Of a DNA stretch of 64,000 bases, positions 35,342 to 46,271 are shown in pieces. Origin of the DNA: Heterodera schachtii (lineage: Eukaryota; Nematoda; Chromadorea; Rhabditida; Heteroderidae). The notes under the pieces were generated by a model. The model did no database searches. It worked only from the letters and a program-made list of their open reading frames with translations, and had not been told where the DNA came from. Position 1 is the stretch's first letter. Every line of letters begins with the position of its first letter. The stretch spans positions 589,909-653,908 of the forward strand of contig SIJG01000073.1 in NCBI GenBank assembly GCA_023374025.1. The letters are read 5' to 3'. A program made the position numbers and the translations under genes.

Positions 35342-36240
35342 TTAGAGGTCTGTTGGGTATAAAAGTATCATATAATTCAGTACTTTATTTAAGAATTCGT
35401 TATATTTTTGTTCAACGGTATACACAGAATTTATAGAAACATCAAATCTATTTTCAAGTATAGCTCGATTTAATTTTGCAAAATTAATATTTTTAAAATC
35501 TCTTCTATAAACACTTGGATTTTTATGACTGAATTTTTCTTTTATTTGAAATCCGACCATTTTGTGATCGGATGTTGAAAAGTTTTCAAGTACTGTTAAA
35601 TCATGAATTAATTCTGATTCACTGGTAATTACTAAATCTAAAATTGTTTTTTCCCTGGTTGGTTCCTTGACATGCTGTTTCAATTGTTTCTGGTCTATAA
35701 ACTCAATCAGCATATTTGACACTGGATCATTTCTTTGAATTACCTTATTTTCATCCCATAAAATATTTGGGATGTTAAAATCCCCACAATATATTATTTT
35801 TTCTGAATCGCTTTGGTCCGAAATAAATTTGAATAGCTTTTTAGTATTCTGAACTGTACAATTCGGTGGACGATATATATTTATGATTTGGATTGGTTTT
35901 TAAAAAGTAATTTAATGTGTAAAATTTCGGTTTGGAATTTTGTCCCAGAGAATAGTGTCTGATAAGGGATGATTGATTTTAATAGAATTGCTGATCCACC
36001 GCCCTTTTTATCATTTCGGTTCGCAAGCATTACTCGATATCTACCATTTATGGACAGTTCATTTTCTATTGTATTTCTGTGGTTTAACCAGGTCTCATTG
36101 ATGATGAACATTGATGGATCATACTTTTGTGCTATGTGTTCTAAATCAGATATTTTATTTGAAATTGATCGGGCATTTATTAATATGCAGGAAACCCAGG
36201 GATTTTTATTTAAGTATGTTCCATTTTTATGGTTTGGTTT
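35342..36240 (-). pseudogene. AP-like endonuclease part of ORF2, frameshifted
   Basis: The open pieces carry the endonuclease landmarks in order: NARSI near the start (about 36180), NETWL (about 36090), GGGSAIL, IYRPPN (about 35870), CGDFN with the catalytic aspartate/asparagine pair (about 35780), and the STSDHK motif with the catalytic histidine (about 35570). Shifts at about 35895 and about 35360 put the three pieces in different frames, so no functional ORF2 can be read. The N-terminus abuts the end of ORF1. Confidence 0.85.
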
Positions 36241-36252
36241 GCTCGTGTAAAA

Positions 36253-36990
36253 TTATTGAGTTCTGAGTGGGCGAAGAGGGTGCGGAGTTTTCAAAGTAAT
36301 AATGGAGAGGTCAACGACGACATATTTAAACATATTTTCACTTTGATTCATGGCACAGGCCTTACGGCGAAGCTCATAAAGCAAATTGAGTTCAGGCCGG
36401 GTGAGATCCCGCCTGACCGAGACATTTTTTGGATTGAATGAATTTTGTGAGGGTTTTGCGAAAATTTTTAAGGAAAATGTCTCGGTTTTTTTTGTCCACA
36501 AATGGGACCTAGACAATTCGGTTTTTGCCCGAAGGCAATTGTAATTTTGGATGTCGATGGATCTCTTCGAAAATCACCTCATCCATCAGTCCACATTCTG
36601 CAGCGACCTTACGCACAAGTTCAACGGCATCGATTTGTTCTGGTACTTTCTCCAACACTGCTCTCTTCGATTTGGCGATAATCTCCTCCGAGTCCAACAC
36701 GGCATTGTTGACCATTTGGGTGACCATTCCGATGTGCGGCGGCGGTTGACCCCAGAGAACACTGGGTGTGGAGTTGGAGAAGGACATTGAGTCCCCGGCG
36801 GATCTATCCTTTGTGTTGTCATTGACCAATTTCTGCACAAGTAGCTCCAGGCGATCCAGCCGCTCAACAATTGTGGCGTTGATCGACGGGTTGAGGGAGG
36901 AAACAAGCTTTTCAAGACGATCAAGCCGAATACCGATAAGTCTTCCAAAACAGGGGACATTCGACCTCTTTTTTGGGAGGATTTTGGCAT
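36253..36990 (-). pseudogene. ORF1 of the non-LTR element, frameshifted
   Basis: It starts at ATG 36990 (MPKSSQKRGRM...). A shift near 36930 leads into a leucine/arginine coiled coil (RLDRLEKLV, VERLDRLELLV). A helical segment follows (RAVLEKVPEQ..., AAECGLMDEV), then an in-frame TAG near 36507, then a shift near 36440 into a C-terminal domain with RRDLTRPELNLLYELRRKA and YVVVDL. That coiled-coil plus RRDLT domain layout is what I know from ORF1 proteins of nematode CR1/RTE-like elements, where it is thought to bind the element RNA. Confidence 0.75.
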
Positions 36991-36992
36991 TT

Positions 36993-37088
36993 GAATATTT
37001 TGGAGAATGAATATTTTGGAGAATGAATATTTTGGAGAAATGAATATTTTGGAGAAATGAATATTTTGGAGAAATGAATATTTTCTAG
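36993..37088 (-). repeat. 16-17-bp tandem array at the 5' edge of the retrotransposon
   Basis: Six copies of GAATATTTTGGAGAA(A)T (at 36993, 37009, 37025, 37042, 37059 and a partial at 37076) directly precede the ORF1 start on the minus strand. Their place matches the 5' UTR, where monomer-like arrays can act as promoter repeats in other non-LTR elements. That role is inferred. Confidence 0.85.
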
Positions 37089-38197
37089 TTTTTTATTTTT
37101 AGCAACTTAATTGGAATTATGCAGGGCGATTTCAGTTTTATTTGGCGCTAAAAAAAATTATTCTAGAATGTTTATTCTATAATATTATTTATTAACAGTT
37201 TTGTGGTTACTTTATGGGTTCATATACTCGCGTAGCGGAGTTGAGTAAGGTTCGTGTTCAAACGAATTGGAAATATAATTTTCATCAAAAGAATTCTTGA
37301 AAGAAGAATTAACATATTTCTAATGTCTATATGTCCGCATTCATGTACCGATACAAATATTCATAAATTTATTTATTTTTTAATGAATATTGGCTATAAA
37401 TGGAGAATTTTAATGAATATAAAAATATATTTTATAATATGGGAGATAAAGATTTATTTAATAATGTTTGAACTTTGAGTATTTTATTTCAATAATTACT
37501 GTTTAATATAATTACATTACAGGCTTAAAAAAGCTATGTGTAATGAACGAAGACAAAACCTTCGCTGGTGAAAATTTTGAATATCTTGGTATCAAAATAT
37601 AATTGTGCATTGTGTCTTGGAATGTTTCTATTGTTTTTAATTAATTCATTAATTATATAAAAAAGGAACATAATCATTTGTATATAAGCTAAATCGATAA
37701 AATTGCAGAATGGGCCAAATTTATATATTCTCCGACATTTAAGAAAGAAGACAAAAAGCGTCAATTAATATTTTCACTTTTAATTTAGTATGAAAATTGA
37801 GCAGGATCTTTAATTTTAGGAAAAGTTAAAATAATTTTATTTTCAATTTTAAAATTTTTGTTTTCTTATCAATTTTTATTTTGAAAATTTATTTTCAAAT
37901 ACTATTATTTGATTTATTTAATATTTGAATTATTCTTGCTTAAACTCTTGGCTTAATTTCAAATATTCCTCCAAAACCAAGACTTTATATTTTATATTGT
38001 ATTATCTAATTAAGACATATTGAATTAATAATAGGTAATCAAGAATTAAATCTTTGCAATGTAAATTTGTAGAAAAAAAAACAACTTTTAGTTGTTTTAA
38101 ATTTAAATTATTAAAATTAAGATTATATTTTATTTTCTTTAGATATTATTTATTTCGTTAATTTCAATTTAAAATAATTAATTTGCAACGGATAGTA

Positions 38198-38333
38198 GAA
38201 TTTCCAAATGAAATTTTCTAGTTGGGTGGACCTATGAATTTTATTACAAATTTTGCTCATTCGGCTGTAGAAAAACTTTTCAATTACAATCAACGGGTGG
38301 TCTGCTAAACTACAAAATTTCATTTGGAAATTC
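38198..38333. repeat. 136-bp palindromic repeat
   Basis: The arms GAATTTCCAAATGAAATTTT (38198-38217) and their inverse (38314-38333) are near perfect over about 26 bp, including a TAGTT/AACTA extension. The interior of about 80 bp is unrelated. It is probably a short MITE. No clear target duplication. Confidence 0.6.
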
Positions 38334-38650
38334 CACCATCACCTAACACTCTTCTCCTTTGTTCTGGTATCTCACATAAAGTAAAAATTTTTAGGTTTTA
38401 TTATTATTATAACAAAGGCCTCATATTTCATTAAAAATAATAGTTTAATCCGTGTATTCATGGTAAAGACTATCACTCGAAAGATTGAAGCCCAGTGTGA
38501 AGCCGTTTAAAATTAATCAAATTTATGTTAAAAAATATTTAATTTTAAATTTAAATCATAAGTCAAGAATTCTTTAATTTTGGTATCTCCATAGTTTCCT
38601 TAATCTTTCTAATCACTTGGGGGCCCCTCCTTTGTTAGGTGGCTCCGAAG

Positions 38651-39150
38651 CAGGGCTGGGCGAAGCTCGGCTTAGCACTCGAAGCCGAAGCCGAAGGCGA
38701 AGCCCAATTTTTATTCGAAGCCGAAGTCCGAAGCTCCAAGCCCAAAAAACCCGAAGTTTTCGAAGCCAAAGCCGAAGATTTTTCAAATTTTTTTAATTCC
38801 AAAAATTTTTAATCACAAAATTTCGGTTAGATATCAAATTTAATTAACTGACAGAACTGCTAGAGACCAACCAACCTGATAAAAAAAAATATATAATGAA
38901 CTTTTTGATCAATATATTTTAAATTTTTTGAGTATTCACGGTTTTGACTCAATTTAAAAATGAAATGGAACTTTTGGATGTCGGCGGTGCCGATAGGCGC
39001 CGCCGGGAAAAATTTTGAAATTTTTAGTGCGCTTTGTTAATAGATTGAATATAAAAATGAAAACATTTTTTATTTTAATTGTTAAAATTGTATTGAATTT
39101 CCGTCGAAAAAACAACAATTTTGAAAAATTAGAAGAAATATACATACTTG
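38651..39150 (+). mobile_element. hAT-like element with CGAAGCCGAAG array, right end not found
   Basis: It begins CAGGGCTGGGCGAAGCTCGG, a typical hAT-type terminus, and runs into repeats of GAAGCCGAAG(C). The GC hairpin follows at 38983-39004 and a tRNA-like segment at 39151-39224. No inverse of the left end was found before 39457, so the element is truncated or the right end has diverged. The right boundary given is approximate. Confidence 0.6.
38983..39004 (+). repeat. GC-rich hairpin module, copy 4
   Basis: It is identical to copy 1 over the hairpin: stem GGCGGTGCC, loop GATA, stem GGCGCCGCC. It is followed by GGGAAAAATTTTGAAA and a TTTGTTAATAGATT stretch as in the other copies. Confidence 0.8.
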
Positions 39151-39224
39151 GAGGGGACCTGATCCTAAGCAAAAGCAATAAATAGAACTAAGAGCACTAC
39201 CCCTTGACCACACATGTGAATAAC
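39151..39224 (-). other. tRNA-like (SINE-like) segment
   Basis: The minus strand has a perfect A-box match TGGTCAAGGGG (complement of 39200-39210) and, about 35 nt downstream, a B-box-like GGATCAGGTCC. The same segment, diverged, lies at 58988-59060 with shared GAGGGGA-CTGAT and CATGTGAA ends. It does not fold as a tRNA. Confidence 0.5.
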
Positions 39225-40257
39225 AAAAAAAGTTAATAAAAATATAAGAAAATAAATCAATTTACCAAAAGAAAAGCCAATCATTAGGGGATTTGGGGTG
39301 CTGCAGCATAATGGAAAATTACCTCTTCATGAACTTTTTTAACAGATCTGCAAAATTACTCATTTCCCATTATCATTTGGAAAACAAAAAAAAAATGCAA
39401 AAATTAAAATGATAAATAATAAATATTAGCAAGATAAAGCACTAAAAAAAAAATTTAGAAAGATTAAGGAAACTATGGAGATACCAAAATTAAAGAATTC
39501 TTGAGACACACACCAATAATTTAATGATCAATATTAAATAATACTTTCATAAATAAATAATAGTTTGACATTAAATAAGTTTTTCCATAAACAAAATTTT
39601 AAAAAAAGAAATGAAAGAATACAATATTAAAAAAATGCTTTTGTATATTCAAAAAATTAGCTTGGGACCGCAGGACACAGGGAAGTATTATTATTTTCTC
39701 GAAATTGAAAAACTGGAATTTATTATTATTTTAATTATTTATTTTGACTTTTTAAGTTTTAAATTTTTATTAAAAGAAATTTTATTACATATAATCGTAC
39801 GTACTTAGTTGGTTTTTTACACGATTCTTATAGATTTTGACATTTTTTAATATAGATTTGTTTATATATTTCGCAAGTGCCAAGGAGTCGAGCCAATAAA
39901 GGAAAATTTAATTAATTTTTATTACTGAAGAGAAAGTTGAGTTTTAATATTTGCATTAACGTAATTTAACTATTGCACATATAATATTTTATTTTTATAT
40001 TAGTTAAGTAAACCTTGTTTGAAAACCATGTTTTTTAATTGATCGTAGGTAGAGGATTTTATTTAAATTTGTCATTTTATAAAAAACTTTTCATTGGATT
40101 ATTAACTTTTTAAACTTTTATTTTATCACTGTTTATTTTAGTTACTTTTTTGTTTTGTTTCTAAATAACAATTTTTTTTCTAAACATGGTCTTTTATATA
40201 AAAACAAAAAACCTTTTTGAGTTTTTTAATGTTTTATTTTTCTTTCTTGTTCCCTAC

Positions 40258-40368
40258 AATTCCTCCTGGTACGTGGATGCATGGCCAATCGGGGTGGATG
40301 AGCGGGCTCGTTGTCTCCCCTTCGAAGTATTGCGCCACGGTATAATCCCGACCAATAATGATTTTCAT
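40258..40368 (-). CDS. Probable Argonaute PAZ-domain exon
   Basis: The minus-strand island reads RDYTVAQYF, ten further residues, then P-DW-PC-IHV. Argonaute PAZ domains have TVAQYF, ten residues, then P-x-x-P-C-x-x-V with the same spacing; this segment lines the pocket that holds the 3' end of the guide RNA. Small-RNA silencing is therefore the likely role of the parent gene. An ATTGTAGGG after the motif (GT at 40256-40257) can act as the donor. The upstream border is unclear: an ATG at 40368 is in frame, but an AAACTAAG just before it could be a weak acceptor. No neighbouring Argonaute exons were identified, so it is either part of a gene with long introns or a lone fragment. The plus-strand frame (40186-40374) is the shadow of this exon. 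Confidence 0.55.
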
Positions 40369-41787
40369 ACTTAGTTTTGTTATTTGAGTTATTTATATAA
40401 CCACTGTTTTCATCATTTTCAATTGAACTTAGTGTTCTTTTTATTTTTTTATAACAATATTTTTTATATATATTTTTTTAGTTTAAGATCAAAATTTTTG
40501 TTGCTATGCTGTTTTTATTTCTTTTAGGTGTTTTTTGATTTTATTATTAAAGGAAATGCCTTTCTTCCTATTTCTTGAATATCTTTCGTTTATTCTGTCA
40601 CTGTTAAATCTATTAAAAATTTAACAAAAAATTGTTAAAAAGAATTTAATGTAAAATAATTTCTTGCTTAATAATACTTTTACTTATTTTGTATTATCTT
40701 CGTTTCCTTGACACTTCGGAACCAAAAACTGTTTCCCTCAAAATATTTTCAGTTTTCCTCAAAAGTGCACTCTCTTTAACTTTTAAAGGTCCTTTAAAAT
40801 TAATTAAAATATTGATTTATTGGTTGATTTACTTTTTTTTTTGTTAATTTTCTACAAACTTTTTTTTTAATTTTCTATAGTTTCAGCAAAATTTTTAGTC
40901 AATTTTATGCTGTATTTTAAATTTCATTGCTTGCATCTCTTCCCCGGCAATAACGAATGTTAACGGAATCGGAAATATATGTATTTGTTTTGTGTAATTT
41001 TTTAATATAGAAAAATCATTTTTAATTATTGCAAGATAATTTCTCTTTGAGAATTCAATATCTAAATAATTGACACATTTAAAAATTATCAATAATTATT
41101 TTAGTCATTTAAATTGTCGATGTAGCGGTTTCATATTTTTTTTCTAGCAGTAATGACAGTATAATTATTATATGTATAGCTTCAGATATGTATTAATTAT
41201 ACTATTATTACCTAGGTTTTAAAATTTAATTCATCACCCTTTAAAGAAAATAAGAGCATATTTTAAATAATTTAGGTAGGGCTTTTTCTTATTCTATATA
41301 TTTGCATATTTTTTGTTAACTTTTTGAGTGTACAATTTATTGTTAGTGTGCGGCAAAATTCAATTCATATTAAAGGAAAAATTTTGTTTTATAAAAAAGC
41401 TAAAAAAAACTAAAAAATTAGAAATAAACATGGGTAAAAATAAAAATAAATAATAAAAATACTTTCACATTTAATTTAGAAAAAACAAATTATGAAAACT
41501 ATAGAAATATATTTATATAAAAATGAGAAAAACATTTAGAATGAATAAATGAAAAATTGCTGCCCGAGTGCCTTCCTTGTTCCGTTGCTTTTGCCCCAAC
41601 GAAAAAAATTTTTTTGCTCCATTCAACAATGTATAAACAAAACGAAATTTATTATTTTATTTTTAAAATTTATAATTTTAGAAATCAGATCAATTGAATT
41701 ATAGACGCATTACGTTTAATTAGAGTAATAGTTTTCCTTCTATTATGTTTTTTATTCTATTTTATTTTTCATGTTGTATTAATACCA

Positions 41788-41895
41788 ATATCTAATCGGT
41801 CAGCCTTGCAAGCCTTACAAAATATAAAATTGAATGGATTCAACCATTTACATATAAAATTTCTCACTTGCCTTTATATTCCAACAAATATATAA
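41788..41895 (+). CDS. Candidate exon, unknown protein
   Basis: It is open for 35 codons (ISNRSALQALQNIKLNGF...) to TAA at 41893-41895, in a patch that is GC-richer than its flanks. No strong acceptor sits at the left edge. A further open patch at 41545-41650 (NEKLLPECLPCSVAFAPTKK) lies 140 bp upstream on the same strand and might be a neighbouring exon. Neither was recognised. Confidence 0.25.
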   Translation: MSNRSALQALQNIKLNGFNHLHIKFLTCLYIPTNI

Positions 41896-41899
41896 TCAT

Positions 41900-43726
41900 A
41901 TATATTTAAATACTGTGGTCGAGTACACAGATAGATAGTGTCACGTTCCCGCTTTTATTTAATTTATTATTATTTTATTCTAATTATATATCTTTTTTAT
42001 TATCTTACGCTGTATCGTTAATCAAATTAATTAACTTTAAAAATTGAGTTTCAATTTTATTAATGTATTAAAATGGGTAAAATTAATTAACCTTGCTTTG
42101 GTCTCAAAATTAAAAAGAAAATCCATTCCAATAGTTTTATCCTTGCATGCTTTGGTTTTACTTTTATGAATTTTCTGTTTTGCTATTTTTATGTTTGCCT
42201 ATGATATGTGTGTAGAGTTTTATTCATCGTTGAATTGTTAATATCAATTAAGAATTTACCTTTTTTTAATTTTTTTTTTAATTAATTTTTAAATCTTAAA
42301 GTTTTATTAGAAATCTTTTGCTAACATTTTCATAATAATAAATTGTTTTATTTTTTAAATAAATTTTAATAATCTTAAGATTACATTTTTAAGCCCTTGA
42401 AAATTAAACAAGATGATTTTGTTGTTGCATAGACGGATCTTTAAATTTTGTAATTATAAATAACTTGTTGAGTAAGTTAACAAAAGCATTGCTATTTCAG
42501 CACCATTCTTCGCTTTGTTTTTTTTGTTTTATTTAAAAAATTGTTCATTTTATAATTTATTTTATTTTATTTTATGTATTATTAATCAACGAATTTTAAT
42601 TTTGCTCATTTTCTGATTTAGTTTTTTTATTTGATTATGATAACTCTGCAGACTCTGTATTTATTGATGAGTTTTAAAGTATGAATTCAGGAAATTTTTA
42701 TTTTTCAAATTTTTGAGGAATCTTTTTTTATTTCATAATAATTAGATGCTTTTATTTTTTTGATTATTTTTAATAATTTTATGTTTACCAATGATAATCA
42801 ATTTTTATACCAATTTAAAAATTGGCGAACAATCATCTTACACTTCCATTTGTATCCAGTATGTATCTATAAAAAGCTTTAGTTTTTAGTGGAACTATTT
42901 TAAATATGTATTATAATTATATTTGTTTCATTTATTAATTTTGTTAGTTTATGTTCATTGGCTTTATTTTGATTATGTTTAATTTTGATCTATTTTTCAT
43001 TGATACTCACATTTAAACAATAATCGATAATTTTATTATATTTCTTTATTTCAAAAAGAATTGTTATGTTTGGAAGCAAGCATGTTATAATAATCATTTG
43101 ATTCTTTGATCTCTTTCCTTTTTTTAATTTTTAAATCGTAATTCGGTTAAATTATTGAATTATTATTATATTTATCATGATTTGTTGTGTGGTGCTAAAT
43201 TCTTCAAACTATACATATTTATTAAAATGCGTATGCGTTTAGATTTAAATCAAGGTAAACAAACTTGTTAAACTCCCGCAAAAACTTATAGAAATTTCCG
43301 TTGCGTCGAATTTTGACATTTTAATTAGTTATGATCATTTACTTACTTGTTAAAAATTAGATAATCATATGATTTTGTTTAACTTAGTTTACTTAATATA
43401 TTTTGGCATACACAATAAAATCAATTATATATTATTAAGGCTTAACTTTTGTTTTGGAGTAATTTAAAAAATATTGTAATATTATGATATTTAATTAATT
43501 TAAATAAATAATAATTTTATTTTTTTAATTACCTTAAAATTGAATTTTATTTTTATAAATATAAATTAAATTTAACAATTTTAATCATTGCTTTTGAGAT
43601 TAATTTATCATATTTTCTCTCAGAAAAAATTCTCCTTAAAACTTCCTTTTCAAAAGTTATCATATTGTTAAGATGTTTTAATTTCTTTTTCTTATATTTT
43701 TATCTAGATATTTTTCTTTTTATTTT
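41900..43726. other. AT-rich stretch without supported features
   Basis: Only one small patch stands out: minus 43322 downward opens MSKFDATEISISFCGSL for 24 codons. The remainder is AT-rich sequence with stops in all frames. Confidence 0.45.
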
Positions 43727-44390
43727 GCTCAAGTGAGCGCTGCCTTAATTCATTATTATATGTTGAAATTCATCCAATTTCTCGATTTCATACTATGGAA
43801 AGTATTTTTGAGCCCAGTTAGGGTACGGCCCAAGCAAATTCTTTCTTTATTATAGAAATCATTGAAAATTAATAGCTTTTAAATTAATTTTGCAATATAA
43901 TTTAGTTCAGCACTCTCACCGGGAAGAATTATTTTCTGTTTTAATTGTCTATTTTTAAATTTTTTTATACTTCATTGTGAAATCAACATGGTTAGATCTC
44001 TTTTGATTGACCTGGCGGTTCAGTTTTTAAAAAATCATTTTTAACCAAAAACAAAGATATTAGAATAAATATATAGAATAAATTTTACGAATATCATTAT
44101 TCATTTTTTATGTATTTTGATTATTAATGGAGTGTTTTCTACTTTAATATTTGTTTTCGTTTTATTGTTCTGTTTCCAGCATTTTCTCCAGTTGCTTTTT
44201 GAATACTGATCAGTTTGAATCGTTTCTATATTGGCGTCGATTTAGCGTAAATTAATGACTTTAAACAATTAATTTGATATTTTTGTTATTTCTATTTTTT
44301 GTTTTAATGAATAATATTGTTTTTATTTTAAAATTTCAAATGGAAATAATTACATGCTTGAGACGGGAATTTTATGATGTATTTGGTTAA
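43727..44390 (+). CDS. Cluster of plus-strand exon-like islands
   Basis: Four open islands lie in 660 bp: 43727-43855 (AQVSAALIHYYMLKFIQFLD..., a probable membrane helix, with a GTATTT donor option after LWK); 43988-44044 (MVRSLLIDLAVQFLKNHF); 44180-44246 (bounded by both splice signals, listed separately); and 44340-44390 (MEIITCLRREFYDVFG, stop). Their density on one strand suggests one gene with small exons and introns of about 100-150 bp. The product is unknown; a membrane protein is possible from the first island. Confidence 0.33.
44180..44246 (+). CDS. Candidate internal exon, unknown protein
   Basis: A strong acceptor (TCTGTTTCCAG, AG 44178-44179) and a TTTAGC|GTAAAT donor (44247) enclose 67 bases. 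In phase 1 they read IFSSCFLNTDQFESFLYWRR plus FS; the phase-2 frame meets TGA early. With both borders and a consistent phase, this is among the better exon candidates. Confidence 0.45.
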
Positions 44391-46094
44391 CGCCAATCCG
44401 CGAGAGAAGACAAAAATATTAGTGAATCTCTTATATTTTATTTTCTATGACACGTATGATCTTTCGTTTGCTTTATATTTATATAAATTTAATTTTATAT
44501 TTTTTGTGCTATTTATAATGCATTTTAAATTATAATTTTGTAAGTAATTATAAAATCATGCCGCATTTGGTTGATTAAATAGCATTATCTGATTTTATTA
44601 TCGATTTGCCTCGGTGGCAAATTAGTATCATTGCCATAATTTAAATTAAAAGGCGAATAACGATCGTTTGTGTCCATGGCTTGAGTTACTGGAACAATAA
44701 ATATAAATTATATTTAATTTAATTGTGGGGGATAAATTCGGAATGCATTATTAAATATTGAACTATAAAATGTTATTAATTTTAAGATCATGCAGCCGAT
44801 TAGTGATTAAAATAACTTAATTGATTTTTTTGTATTTGACTCGAAGGCAAAATTTGCAGCTGCTGAGCTTTTTTTATTGAGCAAGACTCTGAAGTTTAAT
44901 TATATTTAAATTATTGAAATTTAATTATTTTTAATTTATTATTGAAGTACTTTTATTTTACTGCATGGAGTTGTTAATTGCTTTCTTATTAGTCATTTAT
45001 TGCATAATCACAATTGGATTATTTATAAATAAAATGATCGATAATATTTAAGTATATTTTGATTTTGTTTAATCAAAATTGAGAATTAATTTATTATTTC
45101 TTGAAGGGAGGGTTGAATTTGGCATGTTAAATTCAAGTAATTTTTCGATAGAATATTAATATATTTTATTCTATTAAAAATTAAAATAAGCTATTTTATG
45201 TCCATATAATAGAGGAGTCTATCCAAAGGCTTGAAAAACTATGGTAATAATTTTTTTATAATTAATTTCTTTGAAATATTTTATGGATCCTGGCTGTTGA
45301 ATTTCCACATTTTCAAAACATCATTTTTCTAAAGTTAAATTTAATTATACCTTTAATTATACATTGATTTTTTTAATAAATAAATTTTTCAATGGATTAA
45401 ATTTTTTATAAAGGGGTTTAATTAATTATTTTTAAAGGTATAGTGAAATTACATATTTATTTAATTTTTAGTAAATATTCAATATTTTAATACAATTAAA
45501 TTTTCATACAGCGGAAATTATTTAACATATTATACTAAGTTCTTTCTATGGTTATAAATATATTTTAATGAATATTCAATACTGAATTTTAATTTTGATA
45601 TATTGGCATATAAAGTTCCGTGTAGACGACTTTTTAGTCTATTCGCATTTTAAATTTAATGATTTGATTAAAATGCTAAGAATTATCGTAAGCAATAAAC
45701 TGAATCAAAAAATTAACGAAAATTTTTTATTCTTTTACGAATTTATTTTAAATTTTGAGTTTCGTTTTTATAATTATTTTTTTCCTCTTTGACTAACTCT
45801 TTATTAAATGGGTTTTTTTGTTTCTTCTTTTTTAAATCCCTATAAGAGTTATCGTTTTTAAAAACATTACATATTTGATATTAGAACATGCCATAAACAT
45901 TTTCCCATATTTTCATTTTTTTTCATTTTTTTGCGTTCGAAATGTTGGATTAAATGCAGTTAAATGCAAAATGGTCTGTTCAGCGATGCTCACCAACACC
46001 AACCAACCAAATGTTCTCCTTTCCTCCTCAATGGTTAATTGGCGTCACGTCACTTTCCTAAGCGACGCCATAGAATGCAGAAATAACAACGGAG
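44391..46094. other. AT-rich stretch; weak duplicated blocks
   Basis: Two blocks (about 44555-44640 and 44790-44870) share an AATCATGC-GC ... TTTG-CTCG-AGGCAAA pattern, including a TTGCC-TCGGT-GGCAA palindrome in the first. They look like an old local duplication. A 65-codon frame at 45595-45792 starts in a slightly GC-richer patch (YWHIKFRVDDFLVYSHF) but is not supported further. Confidence 0.35.
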
Positions 46095-46240
46095 TCAGAG
46101 AAATATAGAAAAAAGTGATGAAAGAAATGAGAAGACAGAGAAAAAAGTAACGAGAGAGAAAGAGACGAAGTGAGAGAGAGAGAGGAGAGAAGGGAATCAA
46201 AGAGAGAAAGAGAATGAAAGAGAGAGGAGAGAGAAAAAGC
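46095..46240 (+). repeat. Polypurine (GA-rich) tract
   Basis: About 145 bases almost wholly A and G on the plus strand, dominated by GAGAGAGAAAG. It ends 31 bp left of the palindromic element and has the same strand polarity as the large tract at 48065-49318. Confidence 0.85.
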
Positions 46241-46271
46241 TACAAATTTAGTGATGAATGAAAAGGCTACC

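Larger units (their letters stand above)
33226..37090 (-). mobile_element. Non-LTR retrotransposon (CR1/Jockey group), near full length, inactive
   Basis: Reading the minus strand, the order is a short tandem array at the 5' edge (37088-36993), ORF1 (36990-36253), an AP-type endonuclease (about 36240-35342), reverse transcriptase (35207-33426, with in-frame sequence from about 35340) and an AT-rich 3' UTR ending near 33226. Several frameshifts and a stop separate the parts. There is no poly(A) and no clear target duplication, which suits CR1-type elements. Its GC-richer composition marks it off from the flanks. Confidence 0.88.
38563..39504. repeat. Perfect 48-bp inverted repeat 846 bp apart
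   Basis: 38563-38610 and 39457-39504 are exact reverse complements over all 48 positions (starting TCAAGAATTCTTTAATTTTG). The pair encloses the GAAGCC-array element, a GC hairpin and a tRNA-like segment. It may be the TIR pair of a young element or an inverted duplication of flanking DNA. Neighbouring bases show no target duplication. Confidence 0.8.

Noticed and set aside
33334..36790. Plus-strand open frames across the retrotransposon
   Set aside because: Shadows of the minus-strand reverse transcriptase, endonuclease and ORF1.
40186..40374. Plus-strand 62-codon frame (…SSWYVDAWPIGVDERARCLP…)
   Set aside because: It is the opposite strand of the PAZ-like exon. The minus-strand reading matches a known motif with exact spacing; the plus-strand one does not.
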